Shown here piece after piece: positions 32,008 through 39,950 of a stretch of 64,000 nt of DNA. Source of the stretch: Massilia antarctica (GTDB taxonomy: Bacteria; Pseudomonadota; Gammaproteobacteria; Burkholderiales; Burkholderiaceae_D). The DNA lies in the NCBI RefSeq assembly GCF_015689335.1, contig NZ_CP065053.1, forward strand, positions 868,001 to 932,000, given 5' to 3'. The first letter of the stretch is position 1, and each line of letters starts with the position of its first letter. The position numbers and the translations under genes are program-made. Below the pieces are notes generated by a model. It worked only from the letters and a program-made list of their open reading frames with translations, was not told where the DNA came from and did no database searches.

Positions 32008-33126
32008 ATGAACTCGATCACACGTCGTTGCGTCGCACTTGCGTTGCTGGGAATGGCCGGCATCGCATCGAACGCCGCCCTGGCAGGACCGCTGCCAACT
32101 TACTCCAGCACCTACCCCACGCCCAATTCCGCATGCGCGACGTATGGCAATTTCGTTTCATGTTCGACGGGCGTGCTGAACTATTTGTCCGGAAGCGGCG
32201 CCACCGGATTCACGGGCGATTACACCTTCAGTGCCGCCCAGGGCACCCTGCACGATGCGATTGTGGTCGCATCGAACGGCGGTGCCATCCTGGCCAACGG
32301 CGATGTGGCGCTACCGTCGGAAAATGGATTCAAAACCATCAATGGCGGCCAGAAGGACTATTTTTTCACCGGTGACCGGAATGACCCCATCAATAACGGC
32401 GCACTGGCCAACGACACGGCATTCAGCTGGGACATGGGCCTGGGCACGTTGAACAGCAAACTGACCTTCGACGGCGACTACCACCAGATGATGATCGCCT
32501 TCGATTTCAATAATCCGCAGAATGCAACGGCCAGCCTGCCGATCTGGGCACTGGTGACGATACGCGATAGCGAGGGCAATCTGGCCAACAAGTATTTTGA
32601 AACGCAACAGCTCGACCTGACCGACATCTTCAAGGATCCGTCCCTGTTCCAGTCGACCAAGACCTTCGACGGCACGAGTGTCACCACGCCAGCTTCGGGC
32701 GACTTCGCAATGACGGTCGGTGCCATCTGCGTGGTCAGCAGCGCCACCTCCTACCCCTCGCCCGATGGCAGCCACTGCCCCACTGGCGGCCATTTGGTCA
32801 ACACCAACCAGGCGTCGAACGCTGTGGAATTCATCAACTACATTCCCAGCCTCGATTTGAAAGGACTCCAGGGCGCGGGCTACGACAGCATGTCGGTGCA
32901 GGTCTGGATGGGTTGCTTCGGCACCGGCGGCACCACCTCTGGCCCGACACTGGCCGATGGCAAACCGGTCGGTCCGTGCGACACGGGCGGCTATGGCGAT
33001 ATCTTCCTCATCGCGGGCGCGGCCGTACCGGGCCGGAACGATGTGCCGGAACCAGGCACGCTCGCACTGGTCACACTGTCGCTGTTCGGCTTGCACGCCG
33101 CGCGCCGGCGCCGCCAGACACCCTGA
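32008..33126 (+). CDS. PEP-CTERM sorting-signal exported protein
   Basis: A 372-residue secreted protein. It has a Sec signal peptide ending SNAALA (about residue 26) and a C-terminal PEP-CTERM signal: VPEPGTLALVTLSLFGL followed by a basic RRRR tail. Such signals are processed by exosortase/archaeosortase-type enzymes coupled to exopolysaccharide export; no exosortase is in the window. The body is rich in Gly, Ser, Thr and Asn with no known domain. ATG 32008 is preferred, since GAGGG (31994-31998) lies 9 bases upstream; an ATG at 31999 overlaps poorly. Function unknown, possibly a biofilm matrix protein. Confidence 0.85.
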   Translation: MNSITRRCVALALLGMAGIASNAALAGPLPTYSSTYPTPNSACATYGNFVSCSTGVLNYLSGSGATGFTGDYTFSAAQGTLHDAIVVASNGGAILANGDVALPSENGFKTINGGQKDYFFTGDRNDPINNGALANDTAFSWDMGLGTLNSKLTFDGDYHQMMIAFDFNNPQNATASLPIWALVTIRDSEGNLANKYFETQQLDLTDIFKDPSLFQSTKTFDGTSVTTPASGDFAMTVGAICVVSSATSYPSPDGSHCPTGGHLVNTNQASNAVEFINYIPSLDLKGLQGAGYDSMSVQVWMGCFGTGGTTSGPTLADGKPVGPCDTGGYGDIFLIAGAAVPGRNDVPEPGTLALVTLSLFGLHAARRRRQTP

Positions 33127-33213
33127 TCTGTCGACGATGCGCGCCCCCGTGGCGCGCAGCCGACCCGCACCTTGACGCTTGTGCTTTCTCTTCTCCTCTC
33201 TCACACTGCATGC

Positions 33214-33249
33214 ATCGCGCTGACCCGACAAGGCAGCGCGATTTCTTTT
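33214..33249 (+). terminator. Terminator after the PEP-CTERM gene
   Basis: ATCGCGCTG (33214-33222) and CAGCGCGAT (33234-33242), a perfect 9-bp stem with an 11-base loop, followed by the T-rich TTCTTTT. Confidence 0.75.
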
Positions 33250-33444
33250 GAAACAGCGCTTGTTCCATTCAAATTTCCATCGGTCAGCATTGATTTTTAA
33301 CCAGCCGAAGCGCTTGACATCCCGGCCTTGAATTTTTGACAGCCATCAAAGCCGGCATGGTCTCCCTCGATAAACTCAAATCTCATCTGCTCGGCTACCG
33401 CTGCGTTTCAGGCCACAACACAAGAACAATAACCGCGAGCCCCT
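33250..33444. promoter_or_regulatory. Region upstream of the curli operon
   Basis: Contains two TTGACA boxes 22 bases apart (33314-33319 and 33336-33341) without a good -10 at the usual distance. They may be -35 elements of an activator-dependent promoter or part of a regulator site. No csgD-like regulator gene is present in the window. Confidence 0.35.
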
Positions 33445-33903
33445 ATGTCCAAGTCCACCACACTACTCGCCCTGTGCGCGCTGTCGCTAGGCTGCATGCT
33501 CACCGCGACAGCCCAGCAAGCGCCCCAGCAGGACGCGCCAGACAAGCTCGATAACGCCGCACGCATGCTCGCGGCCGATACCGACAGCGGCGTCGTCACC
33601 AGCCAATCCGTCACCGTTGCCGGCCACGATTTTTGCCAATACTTCATTGCCGCATGGCGCGAGAAAGAAGGCAGCGAACGCTACACCCTTGCCATCCTCG
33701 AACGCCCGTCGGCACGCCGCGGCAGCGAAGTACGCATCGACTTCGCCCAGCGCCGCGTGTTCGAAACGCGCCTGCCCGCCGCCCGCTCGGCGATCAAGGC
33801 GCTCAGCGAAGACGCCGCCGAAAGAACCTACCAGGCGGTCGTGCAAGCCGATGCCGAGCGCCAGAGCATCAACGACGCCGACCTCGCGCCCGACGAATTC
33901 TGA
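33445..33903 (+). CDS. csgE: Curli assembly factor CsgE
   Basis: A 152-residue exported protein with a signal peptide (residues 1-23, ending ATA) and the CsgE family core GHDFCQYFIAAWREKE and LAILERPSARRGSEVRIDF with the R-aromatic pattern VFETRLPA. CsgE is the periplasmic specificity factor that caps the CsgG pore and delivers the amyloid subunits. First gene of csgE-csgF-csgG-csgB-like-csgA-like. Length is slightly above that of E. coli CsgE (129) owing to a variable region before the core. Confidence 0.88.
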   Translation: MSKSTTLLALCALSLGCMLTATAQQAPQQDAPDKLDNAARMLAADTDSGVVTSQSVTVAGHDFCQYFIAAWREKEGSERYTLAILERPSARRGSEVRIDFAQRRVFETRLPAARSAIKALSEDAAERTYQAVVQADAERQSINDADLAPDEF

Positions 33904-33963
33904 GTCTGTCCAACGCTGTCTTTGTCAACGCCGTACAACGTACAAGTAAGAAGGAAAACAGCC

Positions 33964-34395
33964 ATGCCACTCCATTCCATCACGCGCGCCGCCGCGCTGT
34001 GCCTGGTCGTACTGGCGAACGCCGCCACCGCGACTGAACTCGTGTATTTGCCCGTCAACCCCTCGTTCGGCGGCTACCCGGCCAACGGTGCCGGCCTGCT
34101 GGCAACCGCGACGGCCACCAGCAAGCACACGGAGAACAAGGGCCTCGGTGGCTCTTCCTACTTCGACCAGTCGCCGCTCGCACAGTTCAATCAAACTCTC
34201 GAACGCACTGTGCTAAGTCAACTCGCCTCCGCCGCCACGTCCAAACTGCAAGGGCCGGATGGCAAGCTGGTGCCGGGAACCTTTTCCACCGCGAACTTCA
34301 CCATCACCGTCGTCGACCTGGGCGGCGGCATGCTGCGCATCACGACCACCGACAAGAGCACCGGCGCCACCACCACCTTCGAGGTGGCGCAATGA
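33964..34395 (+). CDS. csgF: Curli assembly factor CsgF
   Basis: A 143-residue secreted protein with a signal peptide (ending ATA) and the CsgF opening VYLPVNPSFGGYPANG, including the NPSFGG motif that inserts into the CsgG pore. It is exported to the cell surface and couples nucleation by CsgB to the pore. AAGGA lies 10 bases upstream of ATG 33964. Its stop overlaps csgG by ATGA. Confidence 0.92.
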   Translation: MPLHSITRAAALCLVVLANAATATELVYLPVNPSFGGYPANGAGLLATATATSKHTENKGLGGSSYFDQSPLAQFNQTLERTVLSQLASAATSKLQGPDGKLVPGTFSTANFTITVVDLGGGMLRITTTDKSTGATTTFEVAQ

Positions 34396-35276
34396 ACGCC
34401 CTGCGCTGGGCGCTCGCCGCCACGGCCGGGGCCAGCCTGCTCGCGGGCTGTGCCTTCCGCCACCCGCCCTCGGCACTCACGGCCGCCGCGCAGCTGGCAC
34501 CGGCCACGCCCATCACGCGCGACCTGCTCAAGCTGCCGGCCCCGAAAGGCAAGGTGACCGTCGCGGTGTACGGCATTCGCGACCAGACCGGGCAGTACAA
34601 GCCTGCCCCGGACAGTTCGTTTTCGACCGTGGTCACCCAAGGCGCCTCGTCGATGCTGGTCAAGGCGCTCAAGGAGTCGGGCTGGTTCATCCCGGTCGAG
34701 CGTGAAAACCTGCAAAACCTGCTTACCGAACGCAAGATCGTACGCGCGCTGGAAATGCCACAACCGGCCGGCACGCCTCCGGTGCAGATTCCCCCGCTGC
34801 TGGCCGCCTCGGTGCTGATCGAGGGCGGTATTGTTGCCTACGAAAGCAATGTGCGCACCGGCGGCGCGGGCGCACGCTTCCTGGGCATTGGCATGAGCAC
34901 GCAATACCGGGTCGACCAGGTCACGGTGAACCTGCGCAGCATCGACATACGCGGCGGACAGGTACTGCAGAGCGTCTCGACCACCAAGACGATCTACTCC
35001 TATGAGATCCATCCCAGTGTGTTTAAGTTCGTGAATGTGAAAAATTTACTTGAACTGGAAGGCGGCATGACGCGCAACGAGCCGACCCAGCTGTGCGTCA
35101 GCGAAGCGATCGAAGCCGGTGTTGCCCATCTGATCGTGGCGGGACTCAAGGAGGGCAGCTGGGCGCTTGAGGATGAGGGGCAGTGGAGCAATCCGGTGCT
35201 GCAACGTTACCTGGCCGAACGCGAACCGCCGTCGCCGGCGCAACAGGCCGACAGCGGGCCGGGAGCTGCGCCATGA
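34392..35276 (+). CDS. csgG: Curli secretion channel CsgG (lipoprotein)
   Basis: A 294-residue outer-membrane lipoprotein with lipobox LLAGC at residue 20. CsgG motifs are VAVYGIRDQTGQYKP, SSFSTVVTQGASSMLVKALKESGWF and PVERENLQNLLTERKI, then the beta-barrel strands with RTGGAGARFLGIG and YRVDQVTVNLRSID. Nine copies form the pore that lets unfolded curli subunits through. The C-terminal 25 residues (Pro, Gln, Ala-rich) are variable. It overlaps csgF and the next gene by 4 bases each, a tight translational chain. Confidence 0.95.
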   Translation: MNALRWALAATAGASLLAGCAFRHPPSALTAAAQLAPATPITRDLLKLPAPKGKVTVAVYGIRDQTGQYKPAPDSSFSTVVTQGASSMLVKALKESGWFIPVERENLQNLLTERKIVRALEMPQPAGTPPVQIPPLLAASVLIEGGIVAYESNVRTGGAGARFLGIGMSTQYRVDQVTVNLRSIDIRGGQVLQSVSTTKTIYSYEIHPSVFKFVNVKNLLELEGGMTRNEPTQLCVSEAIEAGVAHLIVAGLKEGSWALEDEGQWSNPVLQRYLAEREPPSPAQQADSGPGAAP

Positions 35277-35794
35277 ACCCGCGCCCGGTTTCATGGCTGC
35301 GCGCCAGCCTCGCTGTCATGGCATTGTGCGCGGCCCGGTTCGCGGCCGCCGGCGACCTTGCGCCATCCGAACTGAACGCCGCGCCGGTACAGGGACATGC
35401 GCTGGTGCTGCGCCAGCAAGGCAGCGGCAACAGCGCCGCCATCGAGCAGGCCGGACAGCAGCACCTGTTCGAGGGCGCCCAGGTGGGCATCGGCCAGCGC
35501 GCCAGCACGACGCAGCGCGGCTCGTTCCAGCGCGCCACCTTGCTGCAGGAAGGCAGCGCCAACACGGTGGACCTGCTGCAAAGTGGCAGCGGCAACCAGG
35601 CCGCCGTGGGACAGGCCGGGCAGGATAACCAGGCCAGCATCGTCCAGGATGGCATGGAGCACCGCGCCGATATCGACCAGCGCGGCAGCCTGAACACGGC
35701 ACGCATCGAGCAATACGGCCGCGAAGGAAGCGCGCGGCTGAGCCAGTCCGGCAGCGGCAAGAATGCCACCTTGATTCAACACCAGGGGCGCTGA
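35273..35794 (+). CDS. csgB: Curlin-repeat protein, likely nucleator (CsgB-like)
   Basis: A 173-residue exported protein with a signal peptide (about residues 1-27) followed by roughly 11 imperfect curlin strand units of the pattern QxGxxNxAxxxQ (for example QQGSGNSAAIEQ, QSGSGNQAAVGQ). Its start overlaps csgG by ATGA. It is the shortest of the three repeat proteins, has more Arg and Glu, and ends with a basic HQGR, features shared with the nucleator CsgB rather than CsgA. The assignment as csgB rests on these points and on position; it could be a third fibre subunit. Confidence 0.7.
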   Translation: MNPRPVSWLRASLAVMALCAARFAAAGDLAPSELNAAPVQGHALVLRQQGSGNSAAIEQAGQQHLFEGAQVGIGQRASTTQRGSFQRATLLQEGSANTVDLLQSGSGNQAAVGQAGQDNQASIVQDGMEHRADIDQRGSLNTARIEQYGREGSARLSQSGSGKNATLIQHQGR

Positions 35795-35835
35795 CCGATT
35801 CCCGTTCCGTCCCTTCACTCTACCGGAGTATTCTC

Positions 35836-36630
35836 ATGAAGACCGTGTTCCCGCTACTCGCGGCAGGCATCGCCTTGTCCGTCTCGGCCAGTGTCGCCAG
35901 CGCCGCCAGCAGTGCCGTCACCACCCAGCGCGGCAATGCCAATATGGGCAGCATCGAGCAGGTGGCAAGCGCCCTCGCCAGCGCCAGTATCAATCAGACC
36001 GGCAATGCGAATCATGGCCAGATCGCCCAGAACCAGATTGATTATGTCGACGCGCTGGTCGAGCAGGACGGCAGCAATAACGATGCCAGCCTGCGCCAAA
36101 ACGATGTGGGCAACCTCGATGCCAGCGCGCGCCAGAGCGGTAGCGCCAACCGGATCGCCGTGGTCCAGCACGACGCCGGCATCGGCAGCGCCCGCATTGC
36201 GCAAGTTGGCGGACTCAATACGGCAACGGCCGATCAAAACCACATCGCCTTTACCCAACTCGGTATCGAGCAATTCGGCATCGGCAACCGCGCAACGGGA
36301 AAACAGTTTGCGACCGACCAGACCGTCATGGCGATCACGCAAAACGGCGCCGGCAATGTCGCCGACAGCGCCCAATCCGACAGCCAGAATCTGAGCACGG
36401 TCGTCCAGAGCGGCATCGACAACGCCGCCGTGCAGACGCAAAACCTGGTGGGCAACGAGTCGATGATCATGCAGACCGGCAGCGACAACCAGGCCACCGT
36501 CCGCCAGACCGGCATCAGCGGCCTTGGCCTTGCGCCCAATACCGCCTATGTGAGCCAGAGCGGCGACGGCTTCGTGGCGCAGCTCACCCAAACCGGCGCG
36601 ATGAACCGTGCCGGCGTCAATCAATACTAG
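35836..36630 (+). CDS. Curlin-repeat fibre protein (CsgA-like), first copy
   Basis: A 264-residue protein with signal peptide (ending ASA) and about 20 strand units with Gln and Asn ladders (QTGNANHGQIAQ, QSGSANRIAVVQ, QNGAGNVADSAQ), ending GVNQY. Repeats are more diverged than in the next gene, several lacking the central Gly. CCGGAG lies upstream of ATG 35836. It is expected to be secreted unfolded through CsgG and to form amyloid. E. coli CsgA has five repeats, ten strands, so this is roughly twice the length. Confidence 0.82.
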   Translation: MKTVFPLLAAGIALSVSASVASAASSAVTTQRGNANMGSIEQVASALASASINQTGNANHGQIAQNQIDYVDALVEQDGSNNDASLRQNDVGNLDASARQSGSANRIAVVQHDAGIGSARIAQVGGLNTATADQNHIAFTQLGIEQFGIGNRATGKQFATDQTVMAITQNGAGNVADSAQSDSQNLSTVVQSGIDNAAVQTQNLVGNESMIMQTGSDNQATVRQTGISGLGLAPNTAYVSQSGDGFVAQLTQTGAMNRAGVNQY

Positions 36631-36668
36631 CGGCGCACGGCAGCCGCGCACTACCAGAATTCAGCTAC

Positions 36669-36701
36669 CGGGGTCGCTGAATCGCACCCACCCTGACCCC
36701 G
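36669..36701 (+). repeat. Hairpin with REP-like arms between the two fibre genes
   Basis: CGGGGTC (36669-36675) and GACCCCG (36695-36701), 19-base loop, in the 91-base gap between the fibre genes. No T-run follows. The arms match the two halves of the REP core split by an insertion of about 17 bases. It may slow transcription or protect the RNA end. Confidence 0.5.
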
Positions 36702-36721
36702 TCCATGTATGGAGGCATTTC

Positions 36722-37684
36722 ATGAAACTTCATTTATCCGCCCTGGCAAGCGCACTGACCCTGGCGTTTGCCGCCACGTCGGCCCAGGCAGAACTCAATT
36801 CCATCACCGCGCAAAAAGGCGTCGGCAACAACGCTTATACGGTGCAGCAAAATTCGTCAGGCTTGATCAAGGCGACCATTACCCAGGTCGGGGAAAACAA
36901 CAAGGCGGGCGACCCCGTTGCGAAAACCGGCGGCATTGTCCAGATCGGGGCCAACACCGATATCAGCGCCGCGATCACGCAGCAGGGCAACCAGAACAAC
37001 GCCGGCATCCGCCAGGAAAAGGCCACCCGTACCGGCGCAACCGTGGCGCAGACGGGCAATCAGAATATCGCCACGGTACGCCAGAACGGCGCCTGGCAGT
37101 CCGATGCCACCCTGTCCCAGAACGGCCAGAAAAATAGCGCCACGCTCGATCAGCAGGGTGTTGTCGATTTCGAAATCATCGCAAAACAAACCGGAACGGA
37201 TAACAAGCTGGCCGTCAACCAGGTCAATTCCGGCCACCAGGGCGCCTATGTCACGCAGAACGGCGTTGCCAACGGCGTGACCGTGGCCCAGACGCAAACC
37301 GACTTCGCCGAAGTGACGATCAATCAGATCGGTACCGGCAACAACGTCAAGGCGGCCCAAAAGAACGCCCAGTTCGTCCAGTCGACCATTGCCCAGAATG
37401 GCACAGGCAACAATGCGCTCACCGATCAGGCCGGCATCCGGAATAAAAGCGCCATCAATCAGAAAGGAAATAACAACCTGACTACCCTGACGCAGAATTC
37501 CAATGCGAACGAATCCCTGGTGACGCAAAACGGCATCGCCAACAAGGCAACGGTGAGCCAGACAGGCACCGCCAATGCCGGTGCGCTGGCCAACGTTTCG
37601 TATATCACGCAAACGGGCAATGGCTATATCGCGACCCTGACCCAGAATGGCAGCAATAACCATTCCGGCATCGTTCAATACTAA
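36722..37684 (+). CDS. csgA: Curlin-repeat fibre protein (CsgA-like), second and longest copy
   Basis: A 320-residue protein, signal peptide ending AQA (residue 23), then about 22 regular strand units such as QVGENNKAG, QQGNQNNAGIRQ, QNGTGNNALTDQ and QKGNNNLTTLTQ, ending GIVQY. The ladder of Gln and Asn at fixed spacing is that of CsgA amyloid, here about eleven full repeats instead of five. A GGAGG site 8 bases before ATG 36722 suggests strong translation, fitting the major subunit. It is last in the operon and followed by a hairpin terminator. Confidence 0.85.
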   Translation: MKLHLSALASALTLAFAATSAQAELNSITAQKGVGNNAYTVQQNSSGLIKATITQVGENNKAGDPVAKTGGIVQIGANTDISAAITQQGNQNNAGIRQEKATRTGATVAQTGNQNIATVRQNGAWQSDATLSQNGQKNSATLDQQGVVDFEIIAKQTGTDNKLAVNQVNSGHQGAYVTQNGVANGVTVAQTQTDFAEVTINQIGTGNNVKAAQKNAQFVQSTIAQNGTGNNALTDQAGIRNKSAINQKGNNNLTTLTQNSNANESLVTQNGIANKATVSQTGTANAGALANVSYITQTGNGYIATLTQNGSNNHSGIVQY

Positions 37685-37696
37685 AAGGCGCGCATG

Positions 37697-37720
37697 ACGG
37701 CGCAAGTAAAGCGCCGTTTT
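37697..37720 (+). terminator. Terminator of the curli operon
   Basis: ACGGCGC (37697-37703), 7-base loop, GCGCCGT (37711-37717), then TTTC. Short T-run, so strength is uncertain. Confidence 0.7.
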
Positions 37721-37754
37721 CATCGCTTCATGCTATCCGCATCGCGTTATGCAA

Positions 37755-37760
37755 TAAAAT
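37755..37760 (+). promoter_or_regulatory. -10 box for RlmN-like gene
   Basis: TAAAAT, 6 bases before ATG 37767; no ribosome site between. Confidence 0.5.
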
Positions 37761-37766
37761 AGCGCG

Positions 37767-38807
37767 ATGCAACTATCATCCATCCGCCAGCGCCTGCGCG
37801 CCTTGGGCGCCCTTCCCTTGCACGAACAGCGCGTGCTGCGCGACTGGGTCCAGGGCCGCCCCTACGATCAGGGACGGCGCCGTCCCAACGATTTCCTGCC
37901 CCTCGGCGTGCGCACCGCCCTGCCCGCCCTCGACGCCGAGCTGCAGGCGATGGCACGGCTGATTTCCTCCCATCCCGGTGAAGACGGTTCGGCCCGCTTG
38001 CTGGTGGGACTGGCCGACGGCCAGGCGGTCGAAAGCGTGCTGCTGCCGCGCGACGGCCTGTGCGTGTCCAGCCAGGTCGGCTGCGCGGTCGGTTGCCAGT
38101 TCTGCATGACGGGGCGCGAAGGGCTCATCCGCCAGGTCAGCAGCGGCGAAATCATTGCCCAGGTGGTGCTGGCGCGCACCCAGCGGCCCGTGAAAAAAGT
38201 GGTGTTCATGGGCATGGGCGAACCGGCCCACAATCTCGACAATGTGCTCGAGGCCATCGAACTGCTGGGGACGGAAGGCAATATCGGACACAAGAACCTG
38301 GTGTTTTCCACGGTTGGCGACCCGCGTGTGTTTGAACGTTTGGCGCAGGGCGTGGTCAAACCTGCATTGGCACTGTCGCTGCACACGACCAAGCCCGCGT
38401 TGCGCGAGCAATTGCTGCCGCGCGCGCCGCGCATCACGCCCGAGCAACTGGTCGAGGCGGGGGAGCAGTACGCCCGGCTTACCGGCTATCCGGTGCAGTA
38501 CCAGTGGACCCTGCTCGAAGGCATCAATGATGGGGAAGAGGAGATCGACGGCATCGTGCGCCTGTTAAAGGACAAGTATGCCGTGCTGAACATGATTCCA
38601 TACAATACGATCCCGGATCTGGCATTCAAGCGGCCAAGTTGGGAGAGCGCGCGTGCGATTGCCGCTACCTTGCACCAGCGCGGGGTGCTGACCAAGCTGC
38701 GCGATTCGGCGGGACAAGATGTCGATGGCGGTTGCGGGCAACTGCGCGCGCGCGCCGCTGCGCCGGCACGCAAGACGATTGCGATCGGTCGCGCCGACGC
38801 ATCCTGA
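37767..38807 (+). CDS. RlmN/Cfr-family radical SAM RNA methyltransferase
   Basis: A 346-residue enzyme of the 23S rRNA adenine-C2/C8 methyltransferase family. The radical SAM cluster motif is CAVGCQFC (CxxxCxxC), with VVFMGMGEPAHNLDNV for SAM, and SLHTTKPALREQLLPR. Both mechanistic Cys are present: Cys in GLCVSSQVG and the methyl-carrying Cys in GQDVDGGCGQLR. It is shorter than E. coli RlmN (384) because the N-terminal domain is reduced, so it may be a second, RlmN-like paralogue. TAAAAT at 37755-37760 is 6 bases before ATG, with no ribosome site, suggesting leaderless mRNA. Its stop lies inside the first unit of a 27-bp tandem repeat. Confidence 0.85.
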   Translation: MQLSSIRQRLRALGALPLHEQRVLRDWVQGRPYDQGRRRPNDFLPLGVRTALPALDAELQAMARLISSHPGEDGSARLLVGLADGQAVESVLLPRDGLCVSSQVGCAVGCQFCMTGREGLIRQVSSGEIIAQVVLARTQRPVKKVVFMGMGEPAHNLDNVLEAIELLGTEGNIGHKNLVFSTVGDPRVFERLAQGVVKPALALSLHTTKPALREQLLPRAPRITPEQLVEAGEQYARLTGYPVQYQWTLLEGINDGEEEIDGIVRLLKDKYAVLNMIPYNTIPDLAFKRPSWESARAIAATLHQRGVLTKLRDSAGQDVDGGCGQLRARAAAPARKTIAIGRADAS

Positions 38808-38895
38808 CAGTTCGGCCGCGCCGGCGCATCCTGACAGTTCGGTCGCGTCGGCGCATCCTCATGGTTCGATCCCGTCGACGCATGCTGACAGTTCG
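38788..38895. repeat. Four tandem 27-bp units
   Basis: Units at 38788-38814, 38815-38841, 38842-38868 and 38869-38895, each ending in a (C/T)ATG(C/G)T..TTCG or GACAGTTCG-type sequence; unit 1 and 2 differ by only a few bases, unit 3 and 4 more. A further partial GTCGCG follows. The first unit overlaps the last codons and stop of the radical SAM gene. A minisatellite; 27 is a multiple of three, but frames through it read as low-complexity peptide. Confidence 0.85.
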
Positions 38896-38923
38896 GTCGC
38901 GCGGGAGCAAGCCAGCCTGTCCT

Positions 38924-39709
38924 TCAGCGCGCCGGAAGACCCTGTCCAGCCTCCGCCTCGGTCGGCTTGCGCGGCACCCAGTTGTCGTATTTGCGCTCGA
39001 GCCGGCGTGAGGTGCCGTCGCGGTCCATCGCGTCGAGTGCGGCATTCATCTTGCCAATGACGGCGTCCGGAATGGCGCGATTGCAGGCGAGATAGACCTT
39101 GATCCGGTTAAACACCAGCACGGGCACAATCCTCCCCGCCCAGCCGTTTTGTTCCATGACGCCGCTGCCAGGACGCAAACCGGCAGCCCACAGGTCGATC
39201 CGGTTCATCAGCAATTTTTGTGGATTGAGCATGTCGTTCGGCGCCGGATCGACCTGGAAACCGCGCGAGCGCAGATATTCGTCGCGCGCGTCGCCGTTGT
39301 AGGTGCCGATGCGCAGCCCGCGCGCATCTTCCAGGCTGGTGAGCTGATAAGCGCGGTCGGCCCGTCCCAGCAGCACCCATTCGCCCTCGTCGGTCGGCCC
39401 CACCCATTTGAACAGTTGCTCGCGTTCGGGTGTGCGCGTGGTCGCGTAGACGCAGCCGTTGGGGCGCTGCACGGCCGCGGTATAGGCCCGTTTCCAGGGA
39501 AGCAGGTCGATCGAATAACTGATCGATGCGCGCGCCATGATTTCGCGCACCTTTTCGGTGGAATAGCCAATCACGTGCTCCCCGTCCAGCATGCTGGCCG
39601 GCGGCGAATATTCGGTCGTGATGTATAGCCGGGGAGAAGCCTGCGGCGAGGCGGCCCGGACATCCGCCCCGGCCAGCAATCCCGCAACAACGAATAACTG
39701 CTTCAGCAT
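38924..39709 (-). CDS. Periplasmic solute-binding protein, amino-acid (SBP_bac_3) type
   Basis: A 261-residue protein with a signal peptide (MLKQLFVVAGLLAG, cleavage near VRAAS) and a family 3 solute-binding fold: LYITTEYSPPASMLDGEHVIGYSTE, then TRTPEREQLFKWVGP, and GLRIGTYNGDARDEYL. No permease or ATPase gene is nearby, so it may be a sensor partner or an orphan of a dispersed transporter. ATG 39709 is chosen because the signal peptide follows directly. Ligand unknown. Confidence 0.8.
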   Translation of the reverse strand: MLKQLFVVAGLLAGADVRAASPQASPRLYITTEYSPPASMLDGEHVIGYSTEKVREIMARASISYSIDLLPWKRAYTAAVQRPNGCVYATTRTPEREQLFKWVGPTDEGEWVLLGRADRAYQLTSLEDARGLRIGTYNGDARDEYLRSRGFQVDPAPNDMLNPQKLLMNRIDLWAAGLRPGSGVMEQNGWAGRIVPVLVFNRIKVYLACNRAIPDAVIGKMNAALDAMDRDGTSRRLERKYDNWVPRKPTEAEAGQGLPAR

Positions 39710-39950
39710 GGCCAGCCTTTGCGATTTCCTCGTCAAAGCATACCAGTTCCGGCGTTGGGGGGGCAATTGCGCTGCTGAGTACGAATCAGCCGAAGGAGAT
39801 GTAAAAAGCGGGGCGGGGAAGAGTGGCCAAGTCATGCCGGCCATGAAATGCAGCACCGCGCTTGCCGCCACCGGCAGACATGACGCTGTTACTTTCGGAC
39901 GCAAACATGCCGCTCAAGCGCTTTGCGGCGGGCAAGGCCGCCGCACAGAC

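Noticed and set aside
38788..38895. CRISPR array candidate
   Set aside because: Units are contiguous without unique spacers and no cas genes are present; it is a simple tandem repeat.
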